From contig NZ_JANSKA010000003.1 of assembly GCF_024741235.1 (NCBI RefSeq), positions 186,001 through 250,000 on the forward strand: DNA of 64,000 nucleotides, written 5' to 3'. The notes under the pieces were generated by a model. That model had not been told where the DNA came from and ran no database searches. It saw nothing but the letters and a program-made list of their open reading frames with translations. Shown in pieces: positions 34,203-42,654 of the stretch; position 1 is the first letter of the stretch, and each line of letters opens with the position of its first letter. The stretch comes from Tractidigestivibacter montrealensis. GTDB taxonomy: Bacteria; Actinomycetota; Coriobacteriia; Coriobacteriales; Atopobiaceae. A program made the position numbers and the translations under genes.

Positions 34203-35386
34203 CTATCGGCCGGCGAGCATCTTGCTGAACGACGTGTCGGAATGGCGCGCCCACGTCACGTAGACAATCACGCTCAGCACGCAGGCGAGAGAAACAATCG
34301 ACCACATGGCCGAGTAGCCCAGCCCCGTGATGAGCGAGCCTGCAATGCCTCCGCCCAGGCCGTAGCCAATGTCGTAGCCGCAGAGGAAGGTCGAGTTGGC
34401 CGAGCCGCGCGTCTCTACGGTCGAGGTGTGCACCGCCATCGACTGCAGCGACGGCTCGAGGCCGCCAAAGGCGTAGCCCGCGAGCACTGCCGAGAGGATA
34501 TACGTCACGGCGTTGGGCACAAATGCCAAAAGCAGGAACGCCACGAGCATGGCTGCGTTGCAGGAGTAGACGAAGAACGCCTCACCCCGCTGGTCAACCA
34601 GCTTGCCCAGCGTAATGCGCACCAGAAGCAGCATCGCGGACATCACGAGAAAGTAGATCGAGCCCGAAGGCAGCGAGGCCTCGGAGGCAAAGATCGCCAC
34701 GAAGTTCTCGAGCGCACCAAAGGTGAACATGAAGATGAGCATGGTCACCGTGGCAGGCAGCGAGTCACGGTTGATGATGGTGCGCAGGTCAAGCTTCTTC
34801 TTGGGAACGTCGACCTTGGGCGCGCGCACAAAGGCAAAGAGCACCAGGCCAAGGCCCGCGATGGCGGCGGCCACAGCGTAAAGCACGTTGAAGCCAAAGC
34901 CCTCCATGAGCGAGAGCCCCAGCGCCGTCGCCATACCAAAGTAGCCCATGCCCTCGGCAAAGCGTGGACGGCAGATCACGTCGGACGCCACGGTAGCGGT
35001 GGTCGAGTTGGAGAACGACAGGCCAACGCCATGCACCATGCGGATGGCAATCGCCACGGACAGCACGGGGACAAACACATAGCCCAGCGGCGCCAGGCCC
35101 ATGAGGACAAGGCCGGCAACAAGCGCTGCCCTACGAACGCCATTGTCGAGCCACCAGCCCACAAACGGCCTGATAATCACGGCCACAAACGAGAAGGCCG
35201 CCACGCAGATGCCCGCCACGGCCTCGGTGCCGCCAAGGCTCTGGATGTAGAACGGGAAGGTCGAGAGGCTCATGATGTGGTTTGTGAAGACGCACAGGTT
35301 CACCAGGATGATAAGAACCAGCTCGCGCGCGTCCACAGCTTGGGCTCGCCCTTGCCCTTGGCGGCAGCAGATGTTGCTTCTGTCAA
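34203..35386 (-). pseudogene. MFS transporter with a CG-repeat frameshift near the start
   Basis: A 12-helix major facilitator sugar or drug exporter of about 390 residues. The body (ELVLIILVNLCVFTNHIM to the end) is intact. Its N-terminus is not in the same frame: AGGAGGG at a good distance precedes TTG at 35386, which reads MTEATSAAAKGKGEPKLWTR and then shifts out at (CG)4, 35324-35331. Removing one CG gives LWTRELVLIIL in one frame. As written, translation from the good ribosome site ends after about 29 codons; a GTG at the junction has no ribosome site. This may be real inactivation, slipped-strand switching or a sequencing error. Confidence 0.75.
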
Positions 35387-35560
35387 AAAGATCCCTCCTA
35401 GACGGGTTGAAGTGACCGTCCAGCAGGAATCGATCGTGCGCAGCGCGCGGATACGTCACGGCTGGACGGCGTAGCCATCAATTGGACTTACGCCGTACGG
35501 CAGCTCATTGACGTAGTGCAGTATAGCCGAGAAGCGCAGACTCGGACGGGGGCACCAGCG

Positions 35561-36670
35561 TTAGCCCTGCCCCTCGGCCTGCCCCTGGGAGCGTTGCGGC
35601 TTGGGGACGTCGATGCTCCCCGCGCCGGGGGACCAGTACCCGAGCTTGATTCCGCGCTGGTAGACGGCGACTGCCTTGGCAAAGTAGCCACGCGCGTTAA
35701 GGTGGGTCCAGTCCGAGCGCAGCTGCTTCGAAATGCACCCCAGGCGCGCATCCGCCACGTCCTCTGGAGTTGGCGTGAGGCCCGAGATCTCGAGCCCGTG
35801 CTTGATGAGAAAGACGCGCATGTTGATGAAGTGGTCGCCAAAGGCCTCGCGAAGCGCCGTCTCCCAGCTGGTCTCGCGCGGTGCGTAGTCATCCGTGAAG
35901 GGGACCTGGCTTGTGTCACCAACGGAAGAGCCCGGGTCATCGGTGTCACCCAAGATGAGATAGTCGTCGCAGCCGGAACGATCGATCATCGCGCGGTACT
36001 GGTCGATGAGGACCTGGTAGTCGCCATCCCAGCCGCCGTTGCTTCCCATCTCAAGCACGAGGATGTCGCCCGTGTGCTCCTCGCCCTCGTCAACGACCTC
36101 GGGGTCTATGTGGCTGATGGGTTGCTCGCCCTCGTCCGCGGGCGCGTCCTCGTCCGCGGGCGCGTCCTCGTCCGCATCCGCGTCCGGATCCGGATCGTCG
36201 TTTTCGCCTTTGTCGTCAGCGTCGCTGGTTGCGTCCGCGCCGTCGTTGTCGAGCGTTGCCCACGGGAGGGCGCCCTGCATGACGGCAATCTCCTCCGAGG
36301 TTGCGCCAGCAACGCCAAAGTTGTACGTGTCGAGCCCTGTGAGCTGCGAGAGCACCTGGGGGTATGACTGGCAGCTCGTGTCGTAGAGCTCTCCGTCCGC
36401 AAGCGAGACAAGCGCCCCGGGGTCATCGTCGGCGCCCACGCCCTGGGTCATGCTGTCGCCCCAGCAGACAATCTCGCGCGTGTCATCGTCGCTGGTGCCG
36501 GGGTAGAAGCGCCAGCCGAAGTTGTCCACGTACGAGACGTCCCCCTCAGCCTGCTGGGTACTCTCCTCGTCCGCGCCTACCTGAGAGGAATCGTTTGCGG
36601 GGCTCTGGCCGCAGCCGGCAAGAGAGGCCGCAAGCATGACGGCGGCAACCGAAACGCCAAGTCTTCTCAC
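35561..36670 (-). CDS. secreted SGNH/GDSL-hydrolase lipoprotein
   Basis: A 369-residue lipoprotein esterase or acetylhydrolase. The signal helix ends in the lipobox LAGC. The catalytic Ser is in GDSMTQGVG and the Asp/His pair in SDWTHLNARGY near the C-terminus, the order expected for SGNH enzymes. An acidic, repeat-containing insert (about residues 160-195, with DEDAPADEDAPADEG) splits the domain. GTG at 36670 follows GGGGAGGTGCGCTT. It probably acts on cell-envelope or extracellular glycans; substrate unknown. Confidence 0.82.
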   Translation of the reverse strand: MRRLGVSVAAVMLAASLAGCGQSPANDSSQVGADEESTQQAEGDVSYVDNFGWRFYPGTSDDDTREIVCWGDSMTQGVGADDDPGALVSLADGELYDTSCQSYPQVLSQLTGLDTYNFGVAGATSEEIAVMQGALPWATLDNDGADATSDADDKGENDDPDPDADADEDAPADEDAPADEGEQPISHIDPEVVDEGEEHTGDILVLEMGSNGGWDGDYQVLIDQYRAMIDRSGCDDYLILGDTDDPGSSVGDTSQVPFTDDYAPRETSWETALREAFGDHFINMRVFLIKHGLEISGLTPTPEDVADARLGCISKQLRSDWTHLNARGYFAKAVAVYQRGIKLGYWSPGAGSIDVPKPQRSQGQAEGQG

Positions 36671-36802
36671 AAGCGCACCTCCCCTTTGCGCGCATTCACC
36701 CCAACACAAAAAAGGATAGTCGCGTGAAAGGGAAGTGTAAGGAAATCACACGGTACGTACCCGTAGCCAAAAAGCGACGCCCTTCGCGGGCGTCGCCGAC
36801 GG

Positions 36803-37372
36803 CTACATCTCGGTGCCAGACTCGGCTTGCAGCGGCGTCGCATCCGCGTCCTTCTCGGCCTTGGACTCACCCACGTGCGAGAAGCACTTGGCAAACACCA
36901 GGCGCGAGATGGGGCCAGCCGCAAAGAGGTTCCACAGGAGCGCCATCGGGAAGTTCTTGATGAGCGTCCCCACCCAGATGGCGGGGAGCTGCGCTACGGG
37001 CATGCCCGCAAGAATCACGTTGAAGAGGATGCTCGCAACCAGGCTCATCGTGGGGCACATGATGAGGACGGTGCAGCACGAGCGAATGGTGCCCTGGATA
37101 AAGGTGCTGTCGCACTTGGGGTTGGTGAGACGTGCCGCCAGCGCCGCGCCGCCGCGCGTGCCCCAGAGGTTCGAGAACAAGAACACGAAGAGCCACATGT
37201 ACGAGGCCTCGACCAGAGCGCTAAGGAACACGTCGTTGGTCATGTTGGAGAAGCCGCCGGGCATGGTGGGGATTCCCATCTTCCATGCCACGTTGTAGAC
37301 CTCCATCCCGTAGGCCATGGTGATGGACATGAGAATCCCAAAGATGACTCCCTGTGCCTTGGTCTTAGGCAT
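36803..37372 (-). CDS. DUF2798 membrane protein
   Basis: A 189-residue membrane protein with four hydrophobic segments arranged as two similar halves (GVIFGILMSITMAYGMEVYN and SCCTVLIMCPTMSLVASILF), the usual DUF2798 duplication. The C-terminal tail is charged. The ATG at 37372 has GGAGAGGAGC upstream. A structured leader with an intrinsic terminator precedes the gene, which suggests control by attenuation. Function unknown. Confidence 0.85.
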   Translation of the reverse strand: MPKTKAQGVIFGILMSITMAYGMEVYNVAWKMGIPTMPGGFSNMTNDVFLSALVEASYMWLFVFLFSNLWGTRGGAALAARLTNPKCDSTFIQGTIRSCCTVLIMCPTMSLVASILFNVILAGMPVAQLPAIWVGTLIKNFPMALLWNLFAAGPISRLVFAKCFSHVGESKAEKDADATPLQAESGTEM

Positions 37373-37416
37373 GCCTTGCTCCTCTCCGCCGCGCCTGCCC
37401 TGAGCTCGCGGCACAC

Positions 37417-37517
37417 GAAAAAAGCGTGCGGCCGCCCACCAAGGGGCAACCGCACGCTTTGCTGACTACACCTTTTCGCCGCGGAGGATGGCATTGTTGG
37501 GCATCCGGCTCGCGGCG
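37417..37517 (-). promoter_or_regulatory. structured 5' leader ending in an intrinsic terminator
   Basis: Read on the minus strand, a two-part stem (CGCCGCG/CGCGGCG, 37511-37517 with 37477-37483; GGATG/CATCC inside, loop of 11 bases) is followed by AAAAGGTGTAGTCAGC and then a terminator hairpin (arms 37450-37460 and 37421-37431, AAAGCGTGCGG) with a run of six T. The DUF2798 start is about 45 bases further on. It could be a riboswitch-like attenuator; alternatively the hairpin simply ends the lysR transcript. Confidence 0.55.
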
Positions 37518-37540
37518 GCTTTGCGCTACACGCAAGGAAG

Positions 37541-37546
37541 ACCATA
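37541..37546 (-). promoter_or_regulatory. candidate -10 (TATGGT) for the DUF2798 leader
   Basis: TATGGT on the minus strand lies about 25 bases upstream of the first leader stem. A -35 match is poor. Confidence 0.3.
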
Positions 37547-37613
37547 GCACGCACGCAGCGCGGCACGACAAAATCAACACGTGGCAAGAGAGACGACGAT
37601 AAGGCCCGTCGCC

Positions 37614-38522
37614 CTAGGCCCGTACACCCGGCACACCCTCGCCCAGGCCCTCGACCAGGTCAATCACCGAGCGCACCAGGCCGCCATCCGCATAGGCATC
37701 CTCGCGTACGCACAGGTAGAAGGTGGCATGTGCCTCCGGGTCACGGATGGGAACAAAGACCCGCTCGACCTGGTCATCATCACTCGCGCCGGCGCCGGCA
37801 ACGTCCGGACGCACGAGCACGGGCGCGTCGGACGAGAAGCCCAGCATGCGGGTGGTGCGCATGAGCTGGCGCCAGACCTCGCGGTCCTCCTGCACCACCA
37901 TGTGCGCGTGCGGGGTGGTGCGACGGTGCATGTCGCCCCAGAAGCCGATGCCCCCAAAGAGCAGGAACGTCTCGCCATCGAGGTCCTCAAAGCTCACGCT
38001 CTCGCGCTGTGCCAGCGGGTGGTCCTTTGGCGCCGAGAGGTACAGGCTCTCGCGCATGAGGAGCACGCTGCGCATGCCCGATGCCTCTCGTGTGCAAATG
38101 GCCAGGTCGATAAGGGAGTCGAAGAGGGCGCGCTCGGCATCTGCCTCGTCGCCCACCATCTCGGAACTCACGAGCGCGCCGGGCATGCGCTCCACGATGA
38201 GCGACGTGAGGTACCACAGCGGCGCCGGCGCGATGGTCCCCACGCGCAGCACACGCTCGCGCCGCGATGCGTCGAGAGACGACTGGCGCATGCGCCTCTC
38301 GGCGGCGAGAAGCTCCTCGGCGTGCGGCAGCAGCTCGCGTCCCACGCGGTTGAGCGCAAGCGAGTTCTTGCCTCGGTCGAAGAGCGACACGCCAAGATCC
38401 TCCTCAAGGTGCTGGATTGAGCGGCTGAGCGCCGGCTGGGAGATGTGCTGCTCGCGCGCGGCGGCCGTCACCGAACCTGTGCGGGCAACGGCAACAAAGT
38501 GGCGTACCTGGTCGGTGTTCAT
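37614..38522 (-). CDS. LysR-family transcription regulator
   Basis: A 302-residue regulator. The N-terminal helix-turn-helix reads HFVAVARTGSVTAAAREQHI followed by SQPALSRSIQHLEEDLGVSL, the classical LysR signature. The remainder is a two-lobed effector domain. The ATG at 38522 is preceded by GAGAGGGG. It is divergent from the CMD-cupin gene across 113 bases, so that gene is its probable target. Confidence 0.92.
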   Translation of the reverse strand: MNTDQVRHFVAVARTGSVTAAAREQHISQPALSRSIQHLEEDLGVSLFDRGKNSLALNRVGRELLPHAEELLAAERRMRQSSLDASRRERVLRVGTIAPAPLWYLTSLIVERMPGALVSSEMVGDEADAERALFDSLIDLAICTREASGMRSVLLMRESLYLSAPKDHPLAQRESVSFEDLDGETFLLFGGIGFWGDMHRRTTPHAHMVVQEDREVWRQLMRTTRMLGFSSDAPVLVRPDVAGAGASDDDQVERVFVPIRDPEAHATFYLCVREDAYADGGLVRSVIDLVEGLGEGVPGVRA

Positions 38523-38635
38523 ACGGACGCACCCCTCTCCCAGCAATGCACTTTGTGCATGGCAAGAACCCATAGCGGCATTGTACTTCTCGCCTGTACG
38601 GCTGCATCATTGGTAGAAAAACTAAGGAGGGCACC

Positions 38636-39379
38636 ATGAAGCAGACCGCAGGCAGAGACCAGCTGGGCACCATCGCCCCACTCTTTGCGCACCTCAACGA
38701 CGACGTGCTGTTTGGGGAGGTATGGGACCAGGAGGCCATCGACATCAAGACCAAGTGCATCGTGACCGTGACCACGCTCATGGCCTCGGGAATCACCAAC
38801 GCATCGCTGGCGCACCACCTGGCAAACGCCAAGGCTCACGGTGTGAGTCGAGACGAGATTGTGGCCGTGGTGACGCACGCGGCCATGTACTGTGGCTGGC
38901 CCAAGGGCTGGGCCGTTTTCCGCATGATCAAGGAGGTCTGGGGCGAGGACGAGCAGGTCGGCGCCACCAGCGTCGATGAGCCACAGGGGCTCTCGGACAT
39001 CTTCCCCATGGGCGAGCCCAACGACGCCTATGCCCAGTACTTCATCGGGCGCAGCTGGCTCGCGCCGCTTGGAGACCCGCAGCTGGGTGCGGACAACGTG
39101 ACCTTCGAGCCGGGCTGCCGCAACAACTGGCACGTGCACCACAAAGGTGGCCAGGTGCTCATCTGCGTGGCTGGTCGCGGCTGGTACCAGGAGTGGGGCA
39201 AGCCGGCGCAGGAGCTTCACCCTGGCGACGTGGTGAGCATTCCGCCCGAGGTCAAGCACTGGCACGGTGCCGCGCGCGACTCGTGGTTCCAGCACATCGC
39301 GCTTGCCGTGCCCGCCGAGGGAGCCAGCGCCGAGTGGCTCGAGCCCGTCACGGACGAGGCGTACGCGCAACTGGCATAG
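38636..39379 (+). CDS. carboxymuconolactone decarboxylase-like / cupin fusion
   Basis: A 247-residue two-domain enzyme. Residues 1-110 match the carboxymuconolactone decarboxylase/AhpD fold (DIKTKCIVTVTTLMASG, HAAMYCGWPKGW) but without the CxxC of peroxidase-type members. Residues 140-235 form a cupin with metal ligands in NNWHVHHKGGQVLICVAGRG and KHWHGA. This fusion is common in anaerobes and is often annotated as a decarboxylase or quinone-related enzyme; the reaction is not established here. AAGGAGGGCACC precedes the ATG. Confidence 0.88.
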   Translation: MKQTAGRDQLGTIAPLFAHLNDDVLFGEVWDQEAIDIKTKCIVTVTTLMASGITNASLAHHLANAKAHGVSRDEIVAVVTHAAMYCGWPKGWAVFRMIKEVWGEDEQVGATSVDEPQGLSDIFPMGEPNDAYAQYFIGRSWLAPLGDPQLGADNVTFEPGCRNNWHVHHKGGQVLICVAGRGWYQEWGKPAQELHPGDVVSIPPEVKHWHGAARDSWFQHIALAVPAEGASAEWLEPVTDEAYAQLA

Positions 39380-39447
39380 GCGCTGGCGGCTCCCGCTCCG
39401 CGCGAGTCGCCGGAGGCACGGTTTCCGCTGCAAAGCCTGCAAGAATG

Positions 39448-39480
39448 GCCCCTCCGGAGACGATTTGTCGCCGGAGGGGC
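39448..39480. terminator. hairpin between the cupin gene and map
   Basis: GCCCCTCCGG (39448-39457) pairs perfectly with CCGGAGGGGC (39471-39480) across 13 bases. A second overlapping dyad GTCGCCGGA/TCCGGCGAC (39467-39475 and 39514-39522) offers an alternative fold. There is no T-run; it lies between convergent genes. Confidence 0.5.
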
Positions 39481-39555
39481 AACATTGGATGCAACTCTCG
39501 CAAAAAGCGGGCTTCCGGCGACTTTGTGCTAGGCAACAACCGCCGGAGCCACTCG

Positions 39556-40440
39556 CTACCAGGACAGCAGCTCGTAGCCGTCCTCGGTGACCACCAGCTG
39601 GACCTCCCACTGCGCGGAGTCCGAGCCGTCAGCCGTCCGCACGATCCAGCCGTTGTCCTTGTCGGTCGTGATGTCGGGTGCACCGGCGTTGACCATGGGC
39701 TCGATGGTAAAGCACATGCCAGGCACCAGGATGGGGCCGGTGCCCTTCTCAGAGACAAAGCTCACAAACGGGTCCTCGTGGAACTCGCGCCCAATGCCGT
39801 GGCCGCCGTACTCCTCGACCACCGTGAAGCCGGCCTCGCGGCAGAGCTCGTTCACGGCCGCGCCTACGTCGCCCAGGTGACCCCAGGGTCGCACGGCGGC
39901 AAGGCCCGCCTCGACGGACTTCTTGCACGTCTCTACCAGACGACGGCGCTCGTCAGACACCTCGCCAATGCAGTACATGCGGCTGGAGTCCGAGAAGTAC
40001 CCACCCTTGATGGTGGACATGTCAACGTTAATGATGTCGCCGTCCTGAAGGATGTCCTTCTCGTTGGGGAACCCGTGGCAGATGACGTCGTTGATCGAAG
40101 TGCACACGCTGTAGGGATAGCCCTCGAAGTTGAGGTCGGCCGAGACCGCATCGTGCGCCGAGAGGTACTCCTCGACCCAGCGGTTGATGTCCATGGTCGA
40201 GACGCCCGCGGCAATGTGCTCGCCAACGTAGTCAAGGACGCCCATGTTGACGGCGGCCGACGCCTTGATGCCCTCGATGTCCGCGGCGGTCTTGAGGAGC
40301 GAGCGGGGCAGGACCTCCTCGCCGTCGAGGTACAGGCGCTCCATGCGCTCGTCCGCCGGGCCGTGGCACTTCTTGTACTTGCGGCCGCTCCCGCACCAGC
40401 AGGGGTCGTTGCGCCCAGGAACGGGCAGCTTGTCAAACAT
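39556..40440 (-). CDS. map: type I methionine aminopeptidase with N-terminal SEC-C zinc motif
   Basis: Removes the initiator methionine from new proteins. The 294-residue protein begins with the SEC-C motif (CWCGSGRKYKKCHG), a zinc-binding extension found in the MetAP-1c group. The metal ligands follow in order: Asp in INVDMS, Asp in YFSDSSRM, His in YGGHGIGREFHEDP, Glu in FTIEPM and Glu in AQWEVQLVVTEDG. It is transcribed alone. Confidence 0.95.
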   Translation of the reverse strand: MFDKLPVPGRNDPCWCGSGRKYKKCHGPADERMERLYLDGEEVLPRSLLKTAADIEGIKASAAVNMGVLDYVGEHIAAGVSTMDINRWVEEYLSAHDAVSADLNFEGYPYSVCTSINDVICHGFPNEKDILQDGDIINVDMSTIKGGYFSDSSRMYCIGEVSDERRRLVETCKKSVEAGLAAVRPWGHLGDVGAAVNELCREAGFTVVEEYGGHGIGREFHEDPFVSFVSEKGTGPILVPGMCFTIEPMVNAGAPDITTDKDNGWIVRTADGSDSAQWEVQLVVTEDGYELLSW

Positions 40441-40742
40441 GGCGATTCTCCCATCGGGTCGAGCTTGGCTAACGTTTCAACGATACCCTCGTAGAGCGCC
40501 TACCGGAACCGGGATTGCAAGTTAGACGAATCTAATCACACCGTTTCGAGGGTGGATGACCGGGCCACCAAGGCGCCCGACACGCAGCTGGTGAAAAAGC
40601 TTAGTCATAACGTCGTAAACCATGCTGCCCTGCCCAATCGGGGACATTCGCGTTGGTTGGTAGCGACATGACCCCACGAGCAGCGTCGGAAAGAAGCGGA
40701 CGCAAGTTTGTAAGCACTCGGAGAGCATTGTAAGGTATATAT

Positions 40743-40756
40743 ACCTGACTTTAGGT
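40743..40756. promoter_or_regulatory. MerR operator upstream of the merR-type gene
   Basis: ACCTGACTTTAGGT is the exact reverse complement of the ACCTAAAGTCAGGT in the promoter at 52128-52141. It is 26 bases from the MerR start, so the regulator probably controls itself. The surrounding 340-base gap (40441-40781) holds no other recognised feature. Confidence 0.65.
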
Positions 40757-40781
40757 TCATATCTATCTCGGGAGGCACCGC

Positions 40782-41234
40782 ATGTACACCATTGGCCAGG
40801 TGTCGCAGATGTTCGACCTGCCTGTATCGACGCTGCGCTACTACGACAAGATGGGGCTTCTCCCCGGGCTGGCGCGCACGTCGGGTACCCGCCGCTTCGA
40901 CGAGGAGCAGCTGGAAGCGCTGCGCGTAATCGAGTGTCTGAAGCGCTCCGGGCTGGAAATTCGCGACATCAAGAAGTTCATGGACTGGTGCCAGGAGGGG
41001 CCCAGCACGTACGCCGACCGGCTGGAGCTCTTCCGCGAGCAGCGGCACGAGGTGGACAAAAAGATTGCCGAGCTAGAGCGCACGCGCGCGATGCTCAGCT
41101 GGAAGTGCTGGTACTACGGCAAGGCCTGCGAGCAGGGCAACGAAGACTTTGCGGCCAACCTGCCCGAGGGGCTCCCCGAGGATGGTCGCCGCCTCTGGGA
41201 CGCTGCGCACAGCAAGACGGACGAGAACGCCTAG
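40782..41234 (+). CDS. MerR-family transcription regulator
   Basis: A 150-residue regulator. The N-terminal winged helix (MYTIGQVSQMFDLPVSTLRY, then YDKMGLLPG) is a textbook MerR domain; a dimerising coiled coil (RLELFREQRHEVDKKIAELE) follows, and the C-terminal part has two cysteines (WKCWYYGKACEQG) resembling the AdhR/NmlR aldehyde- or redox-responsive group. GGGAGGCACCGC precedes the ATG. Its operator also occurs upstream of the hydrolase at 52200. Confidence 0.92.
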   Translation: MYTIGQVSQMFDLPVSTLRYYDKMGLLPGLARTSGTRRFDEEQLEALRVIECLKRSGLEIRDIKKFMDWCQEGPSTYADRLELFREQRHEVDKKIAELERTRAMLSWKCWYYGKACEQGNEDFAANLPEGLPEDGRRLWDAAHSKTDENA

Positions 41235-41260
41235 CGGCATGAAGACCTTCGGTCGCCGTA

Positions 41261-41388
41261 GCCGCGGATTCTCGCCAGTTAGGAAAAATCCGAACGTTTA
41301 AGCCGGGTTAACCGTCCAATATCAGCGGCACCGCTGGTAAGCCGCGCAGTTTCACCATTTAGACCAGGCTAACCATTCGGAATCCGCG
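41261..41388. repeat. intergenic repeat family, GGATTCCGAACGGTTAGG type (locus 2)
   Basis: The element starts GCCGCGGATTC (41261-41271), contains ATCCGAACGTTTAAG (41288-41302), and ends with GCTAACCATTCGGAATCCGCG minus-strand copy at 41368-41388, so its ends form an inverted repeat (CGCGGATTC/GAATCCGCG). It matches the element at 4611-4757. No gene was seen in 41235-41596. Confidence 0.6.
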
Positions 41389-41596
41389 TCTTAAGAGAAG
41401 ACGAGCAGAACGCATGCGGTCATCGCCCTCTCGGCCCCACCGCTAAGCCGCAACGTGCACGCTTCAAGGGGAAACGCTGGTGCCGCAGCGTTGCGGCGCC
41501 CGCGCGTGGTAACCTGCCATACCGTTATCAAAAGCGAGAAGCCCGCGCACCGAAGCCGCGTGCTTCGAAGCCCCGCGCTTCCACACAGGAGGAACC

Positions 41597-41896
41597 ATGG
41601 AACTCACCGGCCGTCAGATTCGCCAGCTCCGCAGCATGGCCAACCGACTCGAGGCGACCATCGGCGTTGGCAAGGCCGGCATCACGGACGCCGTCGTGCG
41701 CCAGACCGACTCGGCGCTCGAGGCAAACGAGCTCGTCAAGTGCTCGGTCCAGGGCACCTCGGGCATGGACACCCGCGAGGCTGCCATTGCACTCGCGCGC
41801 CCCACGCACGCCGAGGTCGTCCAGGTAATCGGCCACAAGTTCGTGCTCTACCGCACGTCCCAGCGCGAGGACATCGAGCACATCCAGCTGGTGTAG
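41597..41896 (+). CDS. yhbY: YhbY-family RNA-binding ribosome assembly protein
   Basis: A 99-residue CRM-domain protein that associates with pre-50S ribosomes. The start MELTGRQIRQLRSMANRL and the central IGVGKAGITDAVVRQ are typical, and the end VQVIGHKFVLYR contains the GxxxxLYR pattern of the family. ACAGGAGGAACC precedes the ATG. It stands alone, convergent with the flavin reductase gene. Confidence 0.93.
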   Translation: MELTGRQIRQLRSMANRLEATIGVGKAGITDAVVRQTDSALEANELVKCSVQGTSGMDTREAAIALARPTHAEVVQVIGHKFVLYRTSQREDIEHIQLV

Positions 41897-41960
41897 AGCT
41901 CGGCTCTGCGCTCTGGGGGCAGCCCCAACGAAGGAATGCGACAAAGCGCGACGACCTTTC

Positions 41961-41997
41961 GTCGTATATGCGACAACTATTGCGTCGCATATGCGAC
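41961..41997. repeat. tandem palindromes GTCGCATATGCGAC
   Basis: The perfect 14-base palindrome lies at 41984-41997 and a one-mismatch copy at 41961-41974. The two can also pair with each other across nine bases as a 14-bp hairpin. It lies between convergent genes and ends 13 bases from the flavin reductase stop, so a terminator role is as likely as an operator. Confidence 0.6.
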
Positions 41998-42010
41998 GGA
42001 CGTCTCGTTG

Positions 42011-42544
42011 CTACATCGTGTATGCAGCAACAACCTCGCCGTAGTAGGCAATGTGCATGTCGCGGTTGGCGTCGCAGTTGGTGCTGGGAACGTCCTGTGG
42101 ATAGAAACGGTCAAGGATGCCTGCCGGCAGGGCGTTGCGGTCCTGGGGCTGACGGTACACCACGCGGCACTCAAGGGTGATGACGGCCTCAGCGATTGCT
42201 GGCACGGAGACAACCTGGGACTTCACCGTGTGCAGCCCCAGCTCGGCAATCTTGTCGATATCGCGGCCGGTGACGCTACCCGCGCGACCCAAAATCTTGC
42301 GGTCGAACCCCTCCCCCGGGATTCCAATGGTGAACTCGCCCGTCTCGTCCAGCAGCGTGCGGGTGAAGCGACCCTCGCGCACAAAGGTCACGAACACCGG
42401 ACGCGCCCACTCCACACCCAGCATTCCCCACGAGATGGTCATGGTGTTGGCCTTCCCATTTGCCGCGCTGGTAAGCAGCACTCCCTTGTTGACGGCAGGT
42501 AGAATCTCGCCCGCGTGCTCGAGCACGTCGATCTTCTCGCCCAT
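42011..42544 (-). CDS. flavin reductase-like FMN-binding protein
   Basis: A 177-residue split-barrel protein. TSAANGKANTMTISWGMLG and RPVFVTFVREGRFT are characteristic of the flavin reductase domain (FMN-binding). It probably transfers electrons from NAD(P)H to flavin for a partner oxygenase or reductase. ATG at 42544 has GTGGAG upstream; the frame to 42592 has no support. No partner gene adjoins it. Confidence 0.87.
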   Translation of the reverse strand: MGEKIDVLEHAGEILPAVNKGVLLTSAANGKANTMTISWGMLGVEWARPVFVTFVREGRFTRTLLDETGEFTIGIPGEGFDRKILGRAGSVTGRDIDKIAELGLHTVKSQVVSVPAIAEAVITLECRVVYRQPQDRNALPAGILDRFYPQDVPSTNCDANRDMHIAYYGEVVAAYTM

Positions 42545-42654
42545 GCAATCACTCCACTTCTGAAAGTCCCACGCCAGGGCGCCCGGGGACAACTCGGAAC
42601 TGTCACAGTTGTACCCAGGCGCTTAGGAAATTGCTTCTCGGGCGCCGTTGGCCT

